A program made the translations under genes and the position numbers. The notes beneath the pieces were generated by a model, which was not told where the DNA came from, did not search any database, and saw only the letters and a program-made list of their open reading frames with translations. This document shows, piece by piece, positions 37,616 through 44,622 of a stretch of DNA of 64,000 nt. How positions within the stretch are numbered: the stretch's first letter is position 1; each line of letters begins with the position of its first letter. The stretch comes from Collinsella aerofaciens (lineage in GTDB: Bacteria; Actinomycetota; Coriobacteriia; Coriobacteriales; Coriobacteriaceae): positions 1 to 64,000 of the forward strand of contig NZ_WQPL01000004.1 in NCBI RefSeq assembly GCF_018785245.1, written 5' to 3'.

Positions 37616-38134
37616 TTACGCCTCGTTTTCGATGGTGGCGCGGGCACGCTCGGCAGTCAGCTCCGCCAAACGTTCCTCGTCTACCAGGGTGAGGCCCTTG
37701 GTCGGGCACGCCTCGGCACACGCCGGACCGCCGGGACGGTCCACGCACAGGTCGCACTTGAGCACGAAGCTCTTGGTCTGCGAACCCACGCGAACGTCGC
37801 CCATCAAGACCGGAACCTGCGTGGTCGCCACGCTCACGGCGCCAAAGGGGCATGCCATGACGCAGCTCTTGCAGCCGATGCAGTTGTCCTCGTTGACGCC
37901 AATGCGATGGTTCTTTGGATCAAAGAACAAGGCGCCCGTAGGACAGGCCTTCGCGCACGGGGCACCCTCGCAGTGATGGCAAGCCACCGGTGCGGAGATC
38001 TCGTACGTACGCGTCACGCGCAGGCGCGGCGCGGCGATGTTACCGGGGATGTCGTGCGCCTCGATACACGCCGCCATGCAGGTTTGACACCCAATGCAAC
38101 GCGAAGAATCGGCTACGACTCGCTTATTACCCAT
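37616..38134 (-). CDS. hydN: HydN-type electron transport protein (four 4Fe-4S)
   Basis: This 172-residue ferredoxin-like protein resembles HydN and HycB: CIGCQTCMAAC, CHHCEGAPCAKACP, CIGCKSCVMACP and CDLCVDRPGGPACAEACP give four clusters. HydN supports FdhF activity in enterobacteria and is encoded next to fdhF there as well. The start at 38134 (MGNKRVV) has GGAGGGAG about 8 bases upstream; the frame stays open further but the extra residues are not family-like. It is the first gene of the operon, reading away from the AT-rich regulatory region. Confidence 0.88.
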   Translation of the reverse strand: MGNKRVVADSSRCIGCQTCMAACIEAHDIPGNIAAPRLRVTRTYEISAPVACHHCEGAPCAKACPTGALFFDPKNHRIGVNEDNCIGCKSCVMACPFGAVSVATTQVPVLMGDVRVGSQTKSFVLKCDLCVDRPGGPACAEACPTKGLTLVDEERLAELTAERARATIENEA

Positions 38135-38312
38135 GTTGTTCACTCCCTCCTGAATCCCTTGCCGAAGAGACCCTGTCGACATTGACCCAAGCCGCCCGTG
38201 GCCTGGCATCGGCGTATCGAGTGCATGCGGCGAAACAGGCACTTCGATAGAATTCCTCCAACGATATACAGGTTAAATATACGCAGTTGCAGGTGGCAAA
38301 CTTGAGCATAGG

Positions 38313-38338
38313 CCCTGCAATACGGGTGTATTGCAGGG
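38313..38338. promoter_or_regulatory. 11-bp palindrome upstream of the hydrogenlyase operon
   Basis: CCCTGCAATAC and its exact complement GTATTGCAGGG are separated by 4 bases, about 180 bases before hydN. No T-run follows on the minus strand; on the plus strand only GTTTTGG. It lies in an AT-rich 428-base gene-free stretch (38135-38562) that must hold the promoters of hydN (minus) and of the toxin-antitoxin pair (plus), so an operator is plausible. Confidence 0.45.
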
Positions 38339-38499
38339 GTTTTGGCAGGTTGGAATTATTCTCTAGAAGCTATAAAGGTGAGTGTATTACATGCGTACGC
38401 CCAAGAAAGATTTCACGCTCATTTCTAAAGGATGTAGTACGTTTGTAATATCCTTTACACTCAATTTCTCTAGTGCAATAAAGTAGTGGTTGTAAGATT

Positions 38500-38513
38500 G
38501 GCTATTATTAGCC
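38500..38513 (+). promoter_or_regulatory. Possible operator/promoter of the toxin-antitoxin pair
   Basis: GGCTA and TAGCC separated by TTAT lie 50 bases before the antitoxin start in an AT-rich stretch, a usual place for an autoregulatory antitoxin site. No convincing -35/-10 pair could be fixed. Confidence 0.3.
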
Positions 38514-38562
38514 GATGTTGTATTTGTTATTCAAATTGCACGCTCATTAAGGGAGGCCAGTG

Positions 38563-38886
38563 ATGTCATCGACTCAAAAACGGGCCATCCTGCAGGTGCG
38601 CATTCGCGAGGAAGACAAGCAGCATGCCGAGCGTCTCTACGACGCTATGGGCACATCGCTCGCCGAGGCTGTCCGTCTATTTGTCGCGCAGAGTATTTTG
38701 ATGCGCAAGCTCCCCTTTCAGCCGGTCGCCGTGCGCTCCAAGGACGGCACGGCCGCCTATGGATTGCTCAAAGCATATGGGGACCCCAATCGCCGCTCCG
38801 AGGAGCGCAATGCCTGGATTGAATACCTAGCCACAGAAAGCGACGAGTCGGTTTTGGGTCCCGAGGAAGTAGATATCCATGAGTAG
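38563..38886 (+). CDS. RelB/DinJ-type antitoxin
   Basis: This 107-residue protein starts with a ribbon-helix-helix region, RAILQVRIREEDKQHAERLYDAMGTSLAEAVRLFVAQS, matching the RelB/DinJ family that binds DNA and neutralises a partner toxin. The acidic C-terminus (SDESVLGPEEVDIHE) is the probable toxin-binding tail. The ATG at 38563 has GGGAGG 6 bases upstream. It overlaps the downstream toxin by 8 bases. RelB/DinJ usually pairs with a RelE/YafQ RNase, whereas here the partner is PIN-like. Confidence 0.8.
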   Translation: MSSTQKRAILQVRIREEDKQHAERLYDAMGTSLAEAVRLFVAQSILMRKLPFQPVAVRSKDGTAAYGLLKAYGDPNRRSEERNAWIEYLATESDESVLGPEEVDIHE

Positions 38887-39355
38887 CACCATCATCGACG
38901 AGACCGTCATCCTGCGCTACCTGCTTGACGACGACGAAGTTCTGTCACCGCGTGCCGCCAAGGTCATCGCCACGCGCACCGCTCGTGTCTACCCCGAAAT
39001 CATCACGCGCGTCGTGGTCACGCTGCGCGACGTCTATAAGGTTCCCCGCGTTGAGATTGCCACGGCCATGAAAAGGCTGCTCGATGACGTCATGGTCGAC
39101 GAGCCCACCGTTGTCGCCCTTGCCGTCAAACTCTTTGGCAAGACCCATATGGACTTTACCGACTGCCTCCTCGCAGCCCGAACCGCCATCTACAACGATG
39201 ATGTCGTGAGCTTTGGCAAGCCCATCATCCAAGGCATGATCGATTACCGCCGCAAGCGCCAAACCGCCGCCGGTGCTCGCGACCGCGCCGCCGAAGCCCG
39301 CAGCCGAAGCACCGACTCCACCATCGACAAGCTCCGCAACCACGGTCGCCACTAA
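38879..39355 (+). CDS. PIN domain-like toxin, catalytic residues partly replaced
   Basis: Residues 1-120 follow the VapC/PIN pattern: IDETVILRYLLDDDEVLSPRAAKVI, then the helix EIITRVVVTLRDVYKVPRVEIATAMKRLL, and HMDFTDCLLAARTA. The first aspartate and the DFTD aspartate are kept. The second acidic position, usually Glu in the xxAEVVxVL segment, aligns with Arg (ITRVVVTL), and the final acid in the xxTFDK-like segment reads VVSFGKP. The 40-residue basic, Arg-rich tail is unusual. It may be an inactive or altered RNase. Start overlaps the antitoxin gene. Confidence 0.65.
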   Translation: MSSTIIDETVILRYLLDDDEVLSPRAAKVIATRTARVYPEIITRVVVTLRDVYKVPRVEIATAMKRLLDDVMVDEPTVVALAVKLFGKTHMDFTDCLLAARTAIYNDDVVSFGKPIIQGMIDYRRKRQTAAGARDRAAEARSRSTDSTIDKLRNHGRH

Positions 39356-39400
39356 CCGACAGGCAACGGCATCGCCCGCCCCTCAGCCTCATCCCCTCCT

Positions 39401-39469
39401 AAGTTGCGGTGAAATAGTTCCTGGATTTAGGCTTATTCGAGCTTTTCAGGAACTATTTCACCGCAACTT
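39401..39469. repeat. GTTGCGGTGAAATAG hairpin family, copy 4
   Basis: AAGTTGCGGTGAAATAGTTC (from 39401, continuing CTG) and the exact complement ending at 39469 form a 23-bp perfect stem with a 23-base loop. It lies 46 bases past the PIN toxin stop. The remaining bases to 39653 contain no recognisable element. Confidence 0.9.
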
Positions 39470-39653
39470 TCTGTAAGGGTGGTTTTTAGTGCCGCCGAGG
39501 GGCACAAATCAACCATTTGCCGATATGTTTGGCTCTGACTCATGACTCTGACCTGCCCCGTCAAGCTTTTGGTCAGTTCATGGCAAGGTCTGACGGACCA
39601 AATATGGGATAGCGTAGTGTCATTCACTCCCCCTCGAGACCATGGGGTCGAAA

Positions 39654-40649
39654 ATGAGTCATGATAAACGCTGTTCCAAACCGCAAGTAGAGCTGTTCTT
39701 CCGGTTATTCGAGGCCCATCATGGCGGGCGCCTGTTTGTAGCTACCAAAAAATGGGATGAACGCTGTGCCTACGCGCTCATGCAAAAAGAGATGATTATT
39801 CGACTCTACAACCATGTCTACGCTGATCCCGCGTATTGGAATGACCTCGGCGTCGAAGATCGCATCTTTCAATTGGCATCCGCTATTGCGGTCGTTGAAC
39901 CGGATGCCGTGTTTTGTGGAGCAACGGCGGCACTGCTCTATGGCATCGGTTCTGCATATTCGCTTCTCGACAAGGTGCAAGTGCTGCTGCCGCGTTCCAC
40001 CAGGCGCGATACGTACGAATTCGTTGAATACCGACGCTGGCGGCCGGGCGACGTATGGCAGCTCGGCCCGTTTACGTTAACGGATCCATATCGCACGGTG
40101 GTCGACATCGCCCGAACGAGCGCCTTTCGATATGCACTAGGCCATGTCGACGGGTTGGCCCGTGAGTACGGTGTCGAGCGTGAAGAATTGCGTGCATATG
40201 CACAAGCGAACTGCCGCGGACTGCACGGCATCGCGCGCGCATTTGACGTTTTTGAACACATGGATGGCAGATCGGATAACGGTGGAGAATCCGAAGCACG
40301 GGCGGCAATGATTCTAGCGGGAGTTGCCGCTCCCGAACTTCAGGTTGAAATCACTCGACCGGGAAACGCCGGCTATTATTTGGCAGATTACGGCTGGCAG
40401 ATGCCAAACGGCTCTTGGATGCTGGCTGAGCTGCATGGACTAGGCAAGTTTGAGGGCGATGCCCAAAATGATCCGGAACATACTGCGGCAAAAACCTATC
40501 GAGCCGCCCTCGTGCGCGACGCGAACCTGCGTGCCATGGGCCACAACGTCATTCATTTCAAGCTCTCAGACACCTACGATGTCAAAGCGTTCGGCTCCAT
40601 GATGCGCGGCTACGGTATACCAACCACAAAACCCTACGCAGACTCCTGA
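39654..40649 (+). CDS. AbiEi-like / endonuclease-fold protein
   Basis: This 331-residue protein has an N-terminal region (about 1-110) similar in arrangement to AbiEi-type antitoxins (winged-helix then a fold with DAVFCGATAALLYGI) and a C-terminal region (about 215-325) with the order D-x(n)-E-x-H seen in LADYGWQMPNGSWMLAELHGLGKFEG, which resembles very short patch repair / DUF559 nucleases. There is no AbiEii-like nucleotidyltransferase next to it. Start at 39654 (MSHDKRC) is chosen because GGGG precedes it; ATG 39642 is the alternative. It is flanked on both sides by hairpin repeats. Function is unknown. Confidence 0.5.
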   Translation: MSHDKRCSKPQVELFFRLFEAHHGGRLFVATKKWDERCAYALMQKEMIIRLYNHVYADPAYWNDLGVEDRIFQLASAIAVVEPDAVFCGATAALLYGIGSAYSLLDKVQVLLPRSTRRDTYEFVEYRRWRPGDVWQLGPFTLTDPYRTVVDIARTSAFRYALGHVDGLAREYGVEREELRAYAQANCRGLHGIARAFDVFEHMDGRSDNGGESEARAAMILAGVAAPELQVEITRPGNAGYYLADYGWQMPNGSWMLAELHGLGKFEGDAQNDPEHTAAKTYRAALVRDANLRAMGHNVIHFKLSDTYDVKAFGSMMRGYGIPTTKPYADS

Positions 40650-40710
40650 CCGGCTGCCCTCATCTTCTCGACAACAGAACCCATCATCGACCCAGCCCGC
40701 TCGGCCTCAA

Positions 40711-40781
40711 TAAGTTGCGGTGAAATAGTTCCTGGATAACAGCTTTTGCGGCTAATCCAGGAACTATTTCACCGCAACTTA
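40711..40781. repeat. GTTGCGGTGAAATAG hairpin family, copy 5
   Basis: A perfect 27-bp stem starts TAAGTTGCGGTGAAATAG (40711) and ends at 40781, with a 17-base loop. It lies after the endonuclease-like gene, opposite to the converging tRNA genes. Confidence 0.9.
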
Positions 40782-40858
40782 GGTGGGGATGTGGGGCCCC
40801 GGCATGTATATGAAAATGGCTCTGGTCCCAAAGGAACCAGAGCCATTCATCTATCTTA

Positions 40859-40932
40859 TGGAGCGGGCGACGGGAATCGAACCCGCGTCATCAGCTTGGA
40901 AGGCTGGGGTTCTACCATTGAACTACGCCCGC
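40859..40932 (-). tRNA. tRNA-Gly (anticodon TCC)
   Basis: The minus strand folds as a 74-base tRNA with acceptor GCGGGCG / CGCCCGC, anticodon stem CAGC / GCTG around CTTCCAA (anticodon TCC), T-loop GGTTCGATTCC and encoded CCA. Confidence 0.95.
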
Positions 40933-40938
40933 AAGATA

Positions 40939-41015
40939 TGGTCGGGACGACAGGATTTGAACCTGCGACATCCTGCTCCCAAAGCAGGCGCGCTACCAAA
41001 CTGCGCCACGTCCCG
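40939..41015 (-). tRNA. tRNA-Pro (anticodon TGG)
   Basis: The minus strand folds as a 77-base tRNA with acceptor CGGGACG / CGTCCCG, anticodon stem CTGC / GCAG around TTTGGGA (anticodon TGG), T-loop GGTTCAAATCC and encoded CCA. It lies 6 bases from tRNA-Gly, likely in one transcript. Confidence 0.95.
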
Positions 41016-41106
41016 AAGGTGTTGAGCAGCTAAGGCATAAACCTTGCGTGTCCCAAAGCGAAGGAAATTATAGGGGAGACTCCCCGCCTGTGCAAGCGAC
41101 GATACC

Positions 41107-42465
41107 CTAGCTCCTCGAATGTGCGACAAACTGGCTATGAACCAGACCGATCACAAACGCCGCCACAGCAACCGGTGCCCACGCAGCACCGATATCTGCC
41201 AGCGGCAACGCATCGAACGGCAGCCACGCACCAGTAAAGAACGCGTCGCGGACCGAGGTGATCACGCTCTGCACCGCGACCACGCCGCCGACCCAAACCC
41301 AAACCTGCGGATGCGCGTCGCAAAAGCCGTGCATCAGGCCCATAAGCACCAGCACAATGGCAACGGGATACAGGGCATTGAGCATAGGCACCGAGAACAT
41401 AAGGATCACGTCGAGGCCCACGTTGGAGAGCACGCACGAAAACGCCGCGAACACAAAGGCAAGCATCGCAAAGGGGTGGCGCATGGCCTCCTCGGAAGCC
41501 TCCGCTCCCCCTTCAACCACATACGTCTCGCAGAAGTACCGCGAGCAGCAGCTAATAAGACCGATGCACACGTTCATGCAGGCGAGGAAAAAGATCGCAA
41601 AGACCACGACCGTGCCGACAAGGCCAAAGTGCATGGAGGCAGAGCGGGCAAGGATGGCGGCGCCATTGGTGGCATCGGGCATAACCGTGCCGAGCTGCAT
41701 GCCGGCAAGCGCCAGGCCACAGTAGATGATGGCCATGAGCACGCCGGCGATCACACCCGAACGCGAGATCTCGAAGGCCACGCGCTTATCGTCGGTAACG
41801 CCCAGCTCATGGATGGTCTCGGCGATGATAATGCCAAAGGCGAGCGACGCGAGCAAGTCCATGGTCTGGTAGCCGGTCAAAAAGCCCTGTACGGCAGCAC
41901 CGGCATTGTAGGGAGCCTGCGGCGCGGCAGCGGGACCCAGCGGCGAGATCACGGCAGCGCCCACGACCAGCACGATGAGCGCGATGAGCGCGGGGCCCGT
42001 AATACGACCGAGCACGCGTGTGATAACGCCCGGGCGCAGCGTGAGTGCAAGCGCGACGACAAAGAAACCGACGGCAAACACCAGGCGAGCCGTGCCAAGC
42101 GAGACGCCCTGAGGCAGCAAGGGCACCAGCATCTCGAAGGCCGTGGAGCTCGTACGCGGAATGGCCAGGCACGGGCCGATGGCCAGGTAGACCGCCGCAA
42201 CGAAGAATTCACCAAACTTAGGATGCACGCGGCCGGCAAGCTCGCGCGCCGTTCCGGCAAGTGCCACGGCGATAAAACCCATGACGGGCAGGCCGATGGC
42301 GGCAATCAGAAAGCCGAGCATGGCGACCGGCGTGGCAGAACCAGCCTGCAGCGCCAGCAGCGGCGGAATAATGAGGTTGCCGGCGCCAAAGAGCATCGAG
42401 AACAGCGCAATGCCGACGGTAACGACATGGTCGGAGCGCAAACCGCGCGGAGCGGATGAGGCCAT
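41107..42465 (-). CDS. brnQ: Branched-chain amino acid : cation symporter
   Basis: BrnQ (452 residues, about 12 helices) is a membrane carrier for leucine, isoleucine and valine driven by Na+ or H+. The N-terminal signature reads GIALFSMLFGAGNLIIPPLLA, and AIPRTSSTAFEM resembles the LIVCS motif. The ATG at 42465 has AAAGG 7 bases upstream; a GTG two codons earlier is less likely. It follows a terminator after the cysteine desulfurase gene, so it is its own transcription unit, ending near the tRNA genes. Confidence 0.9.
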   Translation of the reverse strand: MASSAPRGLRSDHVVTVGIALFSMLFGAGNLIIPPLLALQAGSATPVAMLGFLIAAIGLPVMGFIAVALAGTARELAGRVHPKFGEFFVAAVYLAIGPCLAIPRTSSTAFEMLVPLLPQGVSLGTARLVFAVGFFVVALALTLRPGVITRVLGRITGPALIALIVLVVGAAVISPLGPAAAPQAPYNAGAAVQGFLTGYQTMDLLASLAFGIIIAETIHELGVTDDKRVAFEISRSGVIAGVLMAIIYCGLALAGMQLGTVMPDATNGAAILARSASMHFGLVGTVVVFAIFFLACMNVCIGLISCCSRYFCETYVVEGGAEASEEAMRHPFAMLAFVFAAFSCVLSNVGLDVILMFSVPMLNALYPVAIVLVLMGLMHGFCDAHPQVWVWVGGVVAVQSVITSVRDAFFTGAWLPFDALPLADIGAAWAPVAVAAFVIGLVHSQFVAHSRS

Positions 42466-42488
42466 ATGCACACCTTTCGGGTCGAAAC

Positions 42489-42517
42489 AAAAACGGGACG
42501 GGCAAAAGACCCGTCCC
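42489..42517 (-). terminator. Terminator of the selD-yedF-csd operon
   Basis: GGGACGGG / CCCGTCCC with a 7-base loop is followed by GTTTTTG on the minus strand, 16 bases past the cysteine desulfurase stop. Confidence 0.9.
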
Positions 42518-42532
42518 GCAAGTATATACGCT

Positions 42533-43672
42533 CTAGCAGGCTAAATCGCGCAAAGCGTCAATCGCGGTGTCGACTTCCTCGTCCGTGTTGAAATACCCAA
42601 ACGAGAAGCGGACGACGCCCTGGCGCTCGGTCCCCAGCGCGCGGTGCATGAGCGGAGCGCAATGGGCACCGGGGCGCGTCGCAATCCCCCACCCTTGCAT
42701 GAGCGCGTCCGAAATCTCGGCAGAGTCGATATCGGCTACGTTGAGCGACACAATCGCCGAGCGCACGGGCTGGTCAAACGCGCCGTAGAGCTTAACCCCC
42801 GGAATCTTGCGCACACCGGCAAGGAAGCGATCAGCGAGCGCACGCTCGTGGGCAGCAATCTCCTCGACCCCGCCTTGTGCCTCAATAAAGTCGAGACCTG
42901 CGGAAAGTCCCGCGATGCCGTGACCGTTGAGCGTGCCCGCCTCAAGGCGCGTGGGCCACTCAAGCGGCTGCAGTGCATCGAAGCTGTGCACACCCGTGCC
43001 ACCCATGGCCCACGGCGCCACGTCAATGCCCTCCGCAACGACAAGGCCGCCGGTGCCTTGGGGTCCCATGAGCCCCTTGTGGCCGGTAAAGCACACGACG
43101 TCGAGCCCCATGTCCTGCATATCGATATGCGCCGTGCCGGCAGACTGCGAGGCATCGACAATCACGAGCGCGCCGGCCACATGAGCCACAGCCGCCACAC
43201 GTGCAACATCAACGGAGTTGCCGGTCACATTGGAGGCGTGCGTCACCACCACGGCACGCGTGCCAGGCGTCACCAGCCGCTCGAGCTCGTCGTAGTCGAG
43301 CAGGCCGTTCGCGTCGCAGCCCGCATGCTCAACGGTCACGCCCCGCTCTGCCGTCAGGCGGTTGAGCGGGCGCAGCACGGAGTTGTGCTCAAGCACCGTT
43401 GTGACCACGCGGTCGCCGGGACGCACCACGCCGTTAATCGCCGTGTTGAGCGCCGCCGTAGAATTGGGCGTAAAACAAACATGGTCCGCCCTCGGGCAGC
43501 CCAGCAAGCGCGCAAGCTTGGCACGGCAAGCATGAATCGTACGAGCGGCATCGAGGGCACCCGACGTGGCCCCGCGCCCGGCATTGCCGAGCGAACACAT
43601 CGCCTGCGTCACGGCATCGATCACCGTCTGCGGCTTATGCATGGTCGTCGCCGCGTTATCCAGGTAGATCAT
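42533..43672 (-). CDS. Class V aminotransferase / cysteine desulfurase, selenium-linked
   Basis: This 379-residue PLP enzyme of the SufS/CsdA type removes sulfur or selenium from (seleno)cysteine. The PLP lysine lies in CFTGHKGLMGPQG, the N-terminus MIYLDNAATT is classic, and the active cysteine is in RPGAHCAPLMH. The ATG overlaps the DUF3343 stop (ATGA) and GGGAGG lies upstream. Being last in selD-yedF-DUF3343-csd suggests it supplies selenide or persulfide for SelD rather than iron-sulfur assembly; no SufU or IscU is adjacent. Confidence 0.85.
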   Translation of the reverse strand: MIYLDNAATTMHKPQTVIDAVTQAMCSLGNAGRGATSGALDAARTIHACRAKLARLLGCPRADHVCFTPNSTAALNTAINGVVRPGDRVVTTVLEHNSVLRPLNRLTAERGVTVEHAGCDANGLLDYDELERLVTPGTRAVVVTHASNVTGNSVDVARVAAVAHVAGALVIVDASQSAGTAHIDMQDMGLDVVCFTGHKGLMGPQGTGGLVVAEGIDVAPWAMGGTGVHSFDALQPLEWPTRLEAGTLNGHGIAGLSAGLDFIEAQGGVEEIAAHERALADRFLAGVRKIPGVKLYGAFDQPVRSAIVSLNVADIDSAEISDALMQGWGIATRPGAHCAPLMHRALGTERQGVVRFSFGYFNTDEEVDTAIDALRDLAC

Positions 43673-43920
43673 CGCACGACCTCCCACATGTCGATTACCG
43701 TAAAGCCCTCGGTGGGGACGCCCGCCGCGGCAAGCTCGCCGCGCAGCAGGTCCTCATCCGAAGGCAGCGCCTTCCACGCCAAGCCGCAGCCGGCAGCGAC
43801 CTCCCCGGGCACGGGAATCGTGCGCCCGGGAAGGCCGCGCTCGACGCATAGGGTCTCGCACCCCATAGCGGCCGCCGTGGTAGGAAACGTGATGACAAGC
43901 GCCGGGCGCTTTTCTCTCAT
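43669..43920 (-). CDS. DUF3343 protein (putative Se/S carrier-like)
   Basis: This 83-residue protein is a minimal DUF3343: ALVITFPTTAAAMGCETLCVERGLPGRTIPVPGEVAAGCGLAWKALP, with cysteines at the same places as the paralog at 15568-15963 but without the Cys-rich N-terminus. The ATG at 43920 is used since the TTG five codons earlier overlaps the only ribosome-site-like GGCGGG. It lies 18 bases after yedF and overlaps the desulfurase by 4 bases, so it belongs to the selenium operon. Function is inferred from context. Confidence 0.75.
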   Translation of the reverse strand: MREKRPALVITFPTTAAAMGCETLCVERGLPGRTIPVPGEVAAGCGLAWKALPSDEDLLRGELAAAGVPTEGFTVIDMWEVVR

Positions 43921-43938
43921 GGCAATCCCGCCCAAACG

Positions 43939-44565
43939 CTACGGGCGCACGACGCGCACGGCCTGCTCCATCTTCTCCACGATCACGTACATGTTGGTGA
44001 CCTCGCCCACCGCAAGCTGGTCTTTAATGCCATAGTGGTCGAGGCAGGTACCGCAGGTGAGAATCTCGACACCCTGCTCGGCCAGGCCCTTCAGGTCATC
44101 GAGCACCGGCGAGCCCTCGACGGTGAGCTTGGCGCCGCCGTTGTAGAACAACATGGTCGCGGGCAGCTCCTCCTGCTGCGTCACGGCAAAGATGAAGGCC
44201 TTCATGAGTTTGTGGCCCAGCTCGTCGTCGCCGCGGCCCATGCAGTCGGTGTAGACGGAAATGACGAGTTTGCCCTTGCCGGCGCTGGCATCACAGAAGG
44301 CAGCGCCATCCTGCTCGGGATCGGCCACGGCAACGGCGCCAGAGGTCGCCACGGTCACGTGCCACTCGGCGTCCGAGATCTTCTCGACCGAGGCCGTGCA
44401 GCCCTTCTCCTGCGCCATCTTGGAGATGTTCTTGACGGCGGTCTCGTTATCGACCGCGGTCACCACGGCACCCTCGCCATCAAGCTGTTTGAGCGCCTTA
44501 AGCGTCTTGACGACGGGCAGCGGGCAGGCATCGCCCATGGCATTGACTTCAATCCTGGTAGACAT
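43939..44565 (-). CDS. yedF: Sulfurtransferase-like selenium metabolism protein YedF
   Basis: YedF (208 residues) joins an N-terminal TusA/SirA-like domain, with DACPLPVVKTLKAL and its reactive cysteine at residue 14, to a DsrE-like C-terminal domain (about 95-208) holding CGTCLDHYGIKD. The two-domain form is often found with selD. It probably carries a persulfide or selenide to or from SelD. GAAAGGAAAA precedes the ATG. It lies 57 bases downstream of selD. Confidence 0.88.
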   Translation of the reverse strand: MSTRIEVNAMGDACPLPVVKTLKALKQLDGEGAVVTAVDNETAVKNISKMAQEKGCTASVEKISDAEWHVTVATSGAVAVADPEQDGAAFCDASAGKGKLVISVYTDCMGRGDDELGHKLMKAFIFAVTQQEELPATMLFYNGGAKLTVEGSPVLDDLKGLAEQGVEILTCGTCLDHYGIKDQLAVGEVTNMYVIVEKMEQAVRVVRP

Positions 44566-44622
44566 AGTTTTTCCTTTCGAATAAATCGTTTTAGAACGGT
44601 ATATAGCTCAATAAACGTGTCG

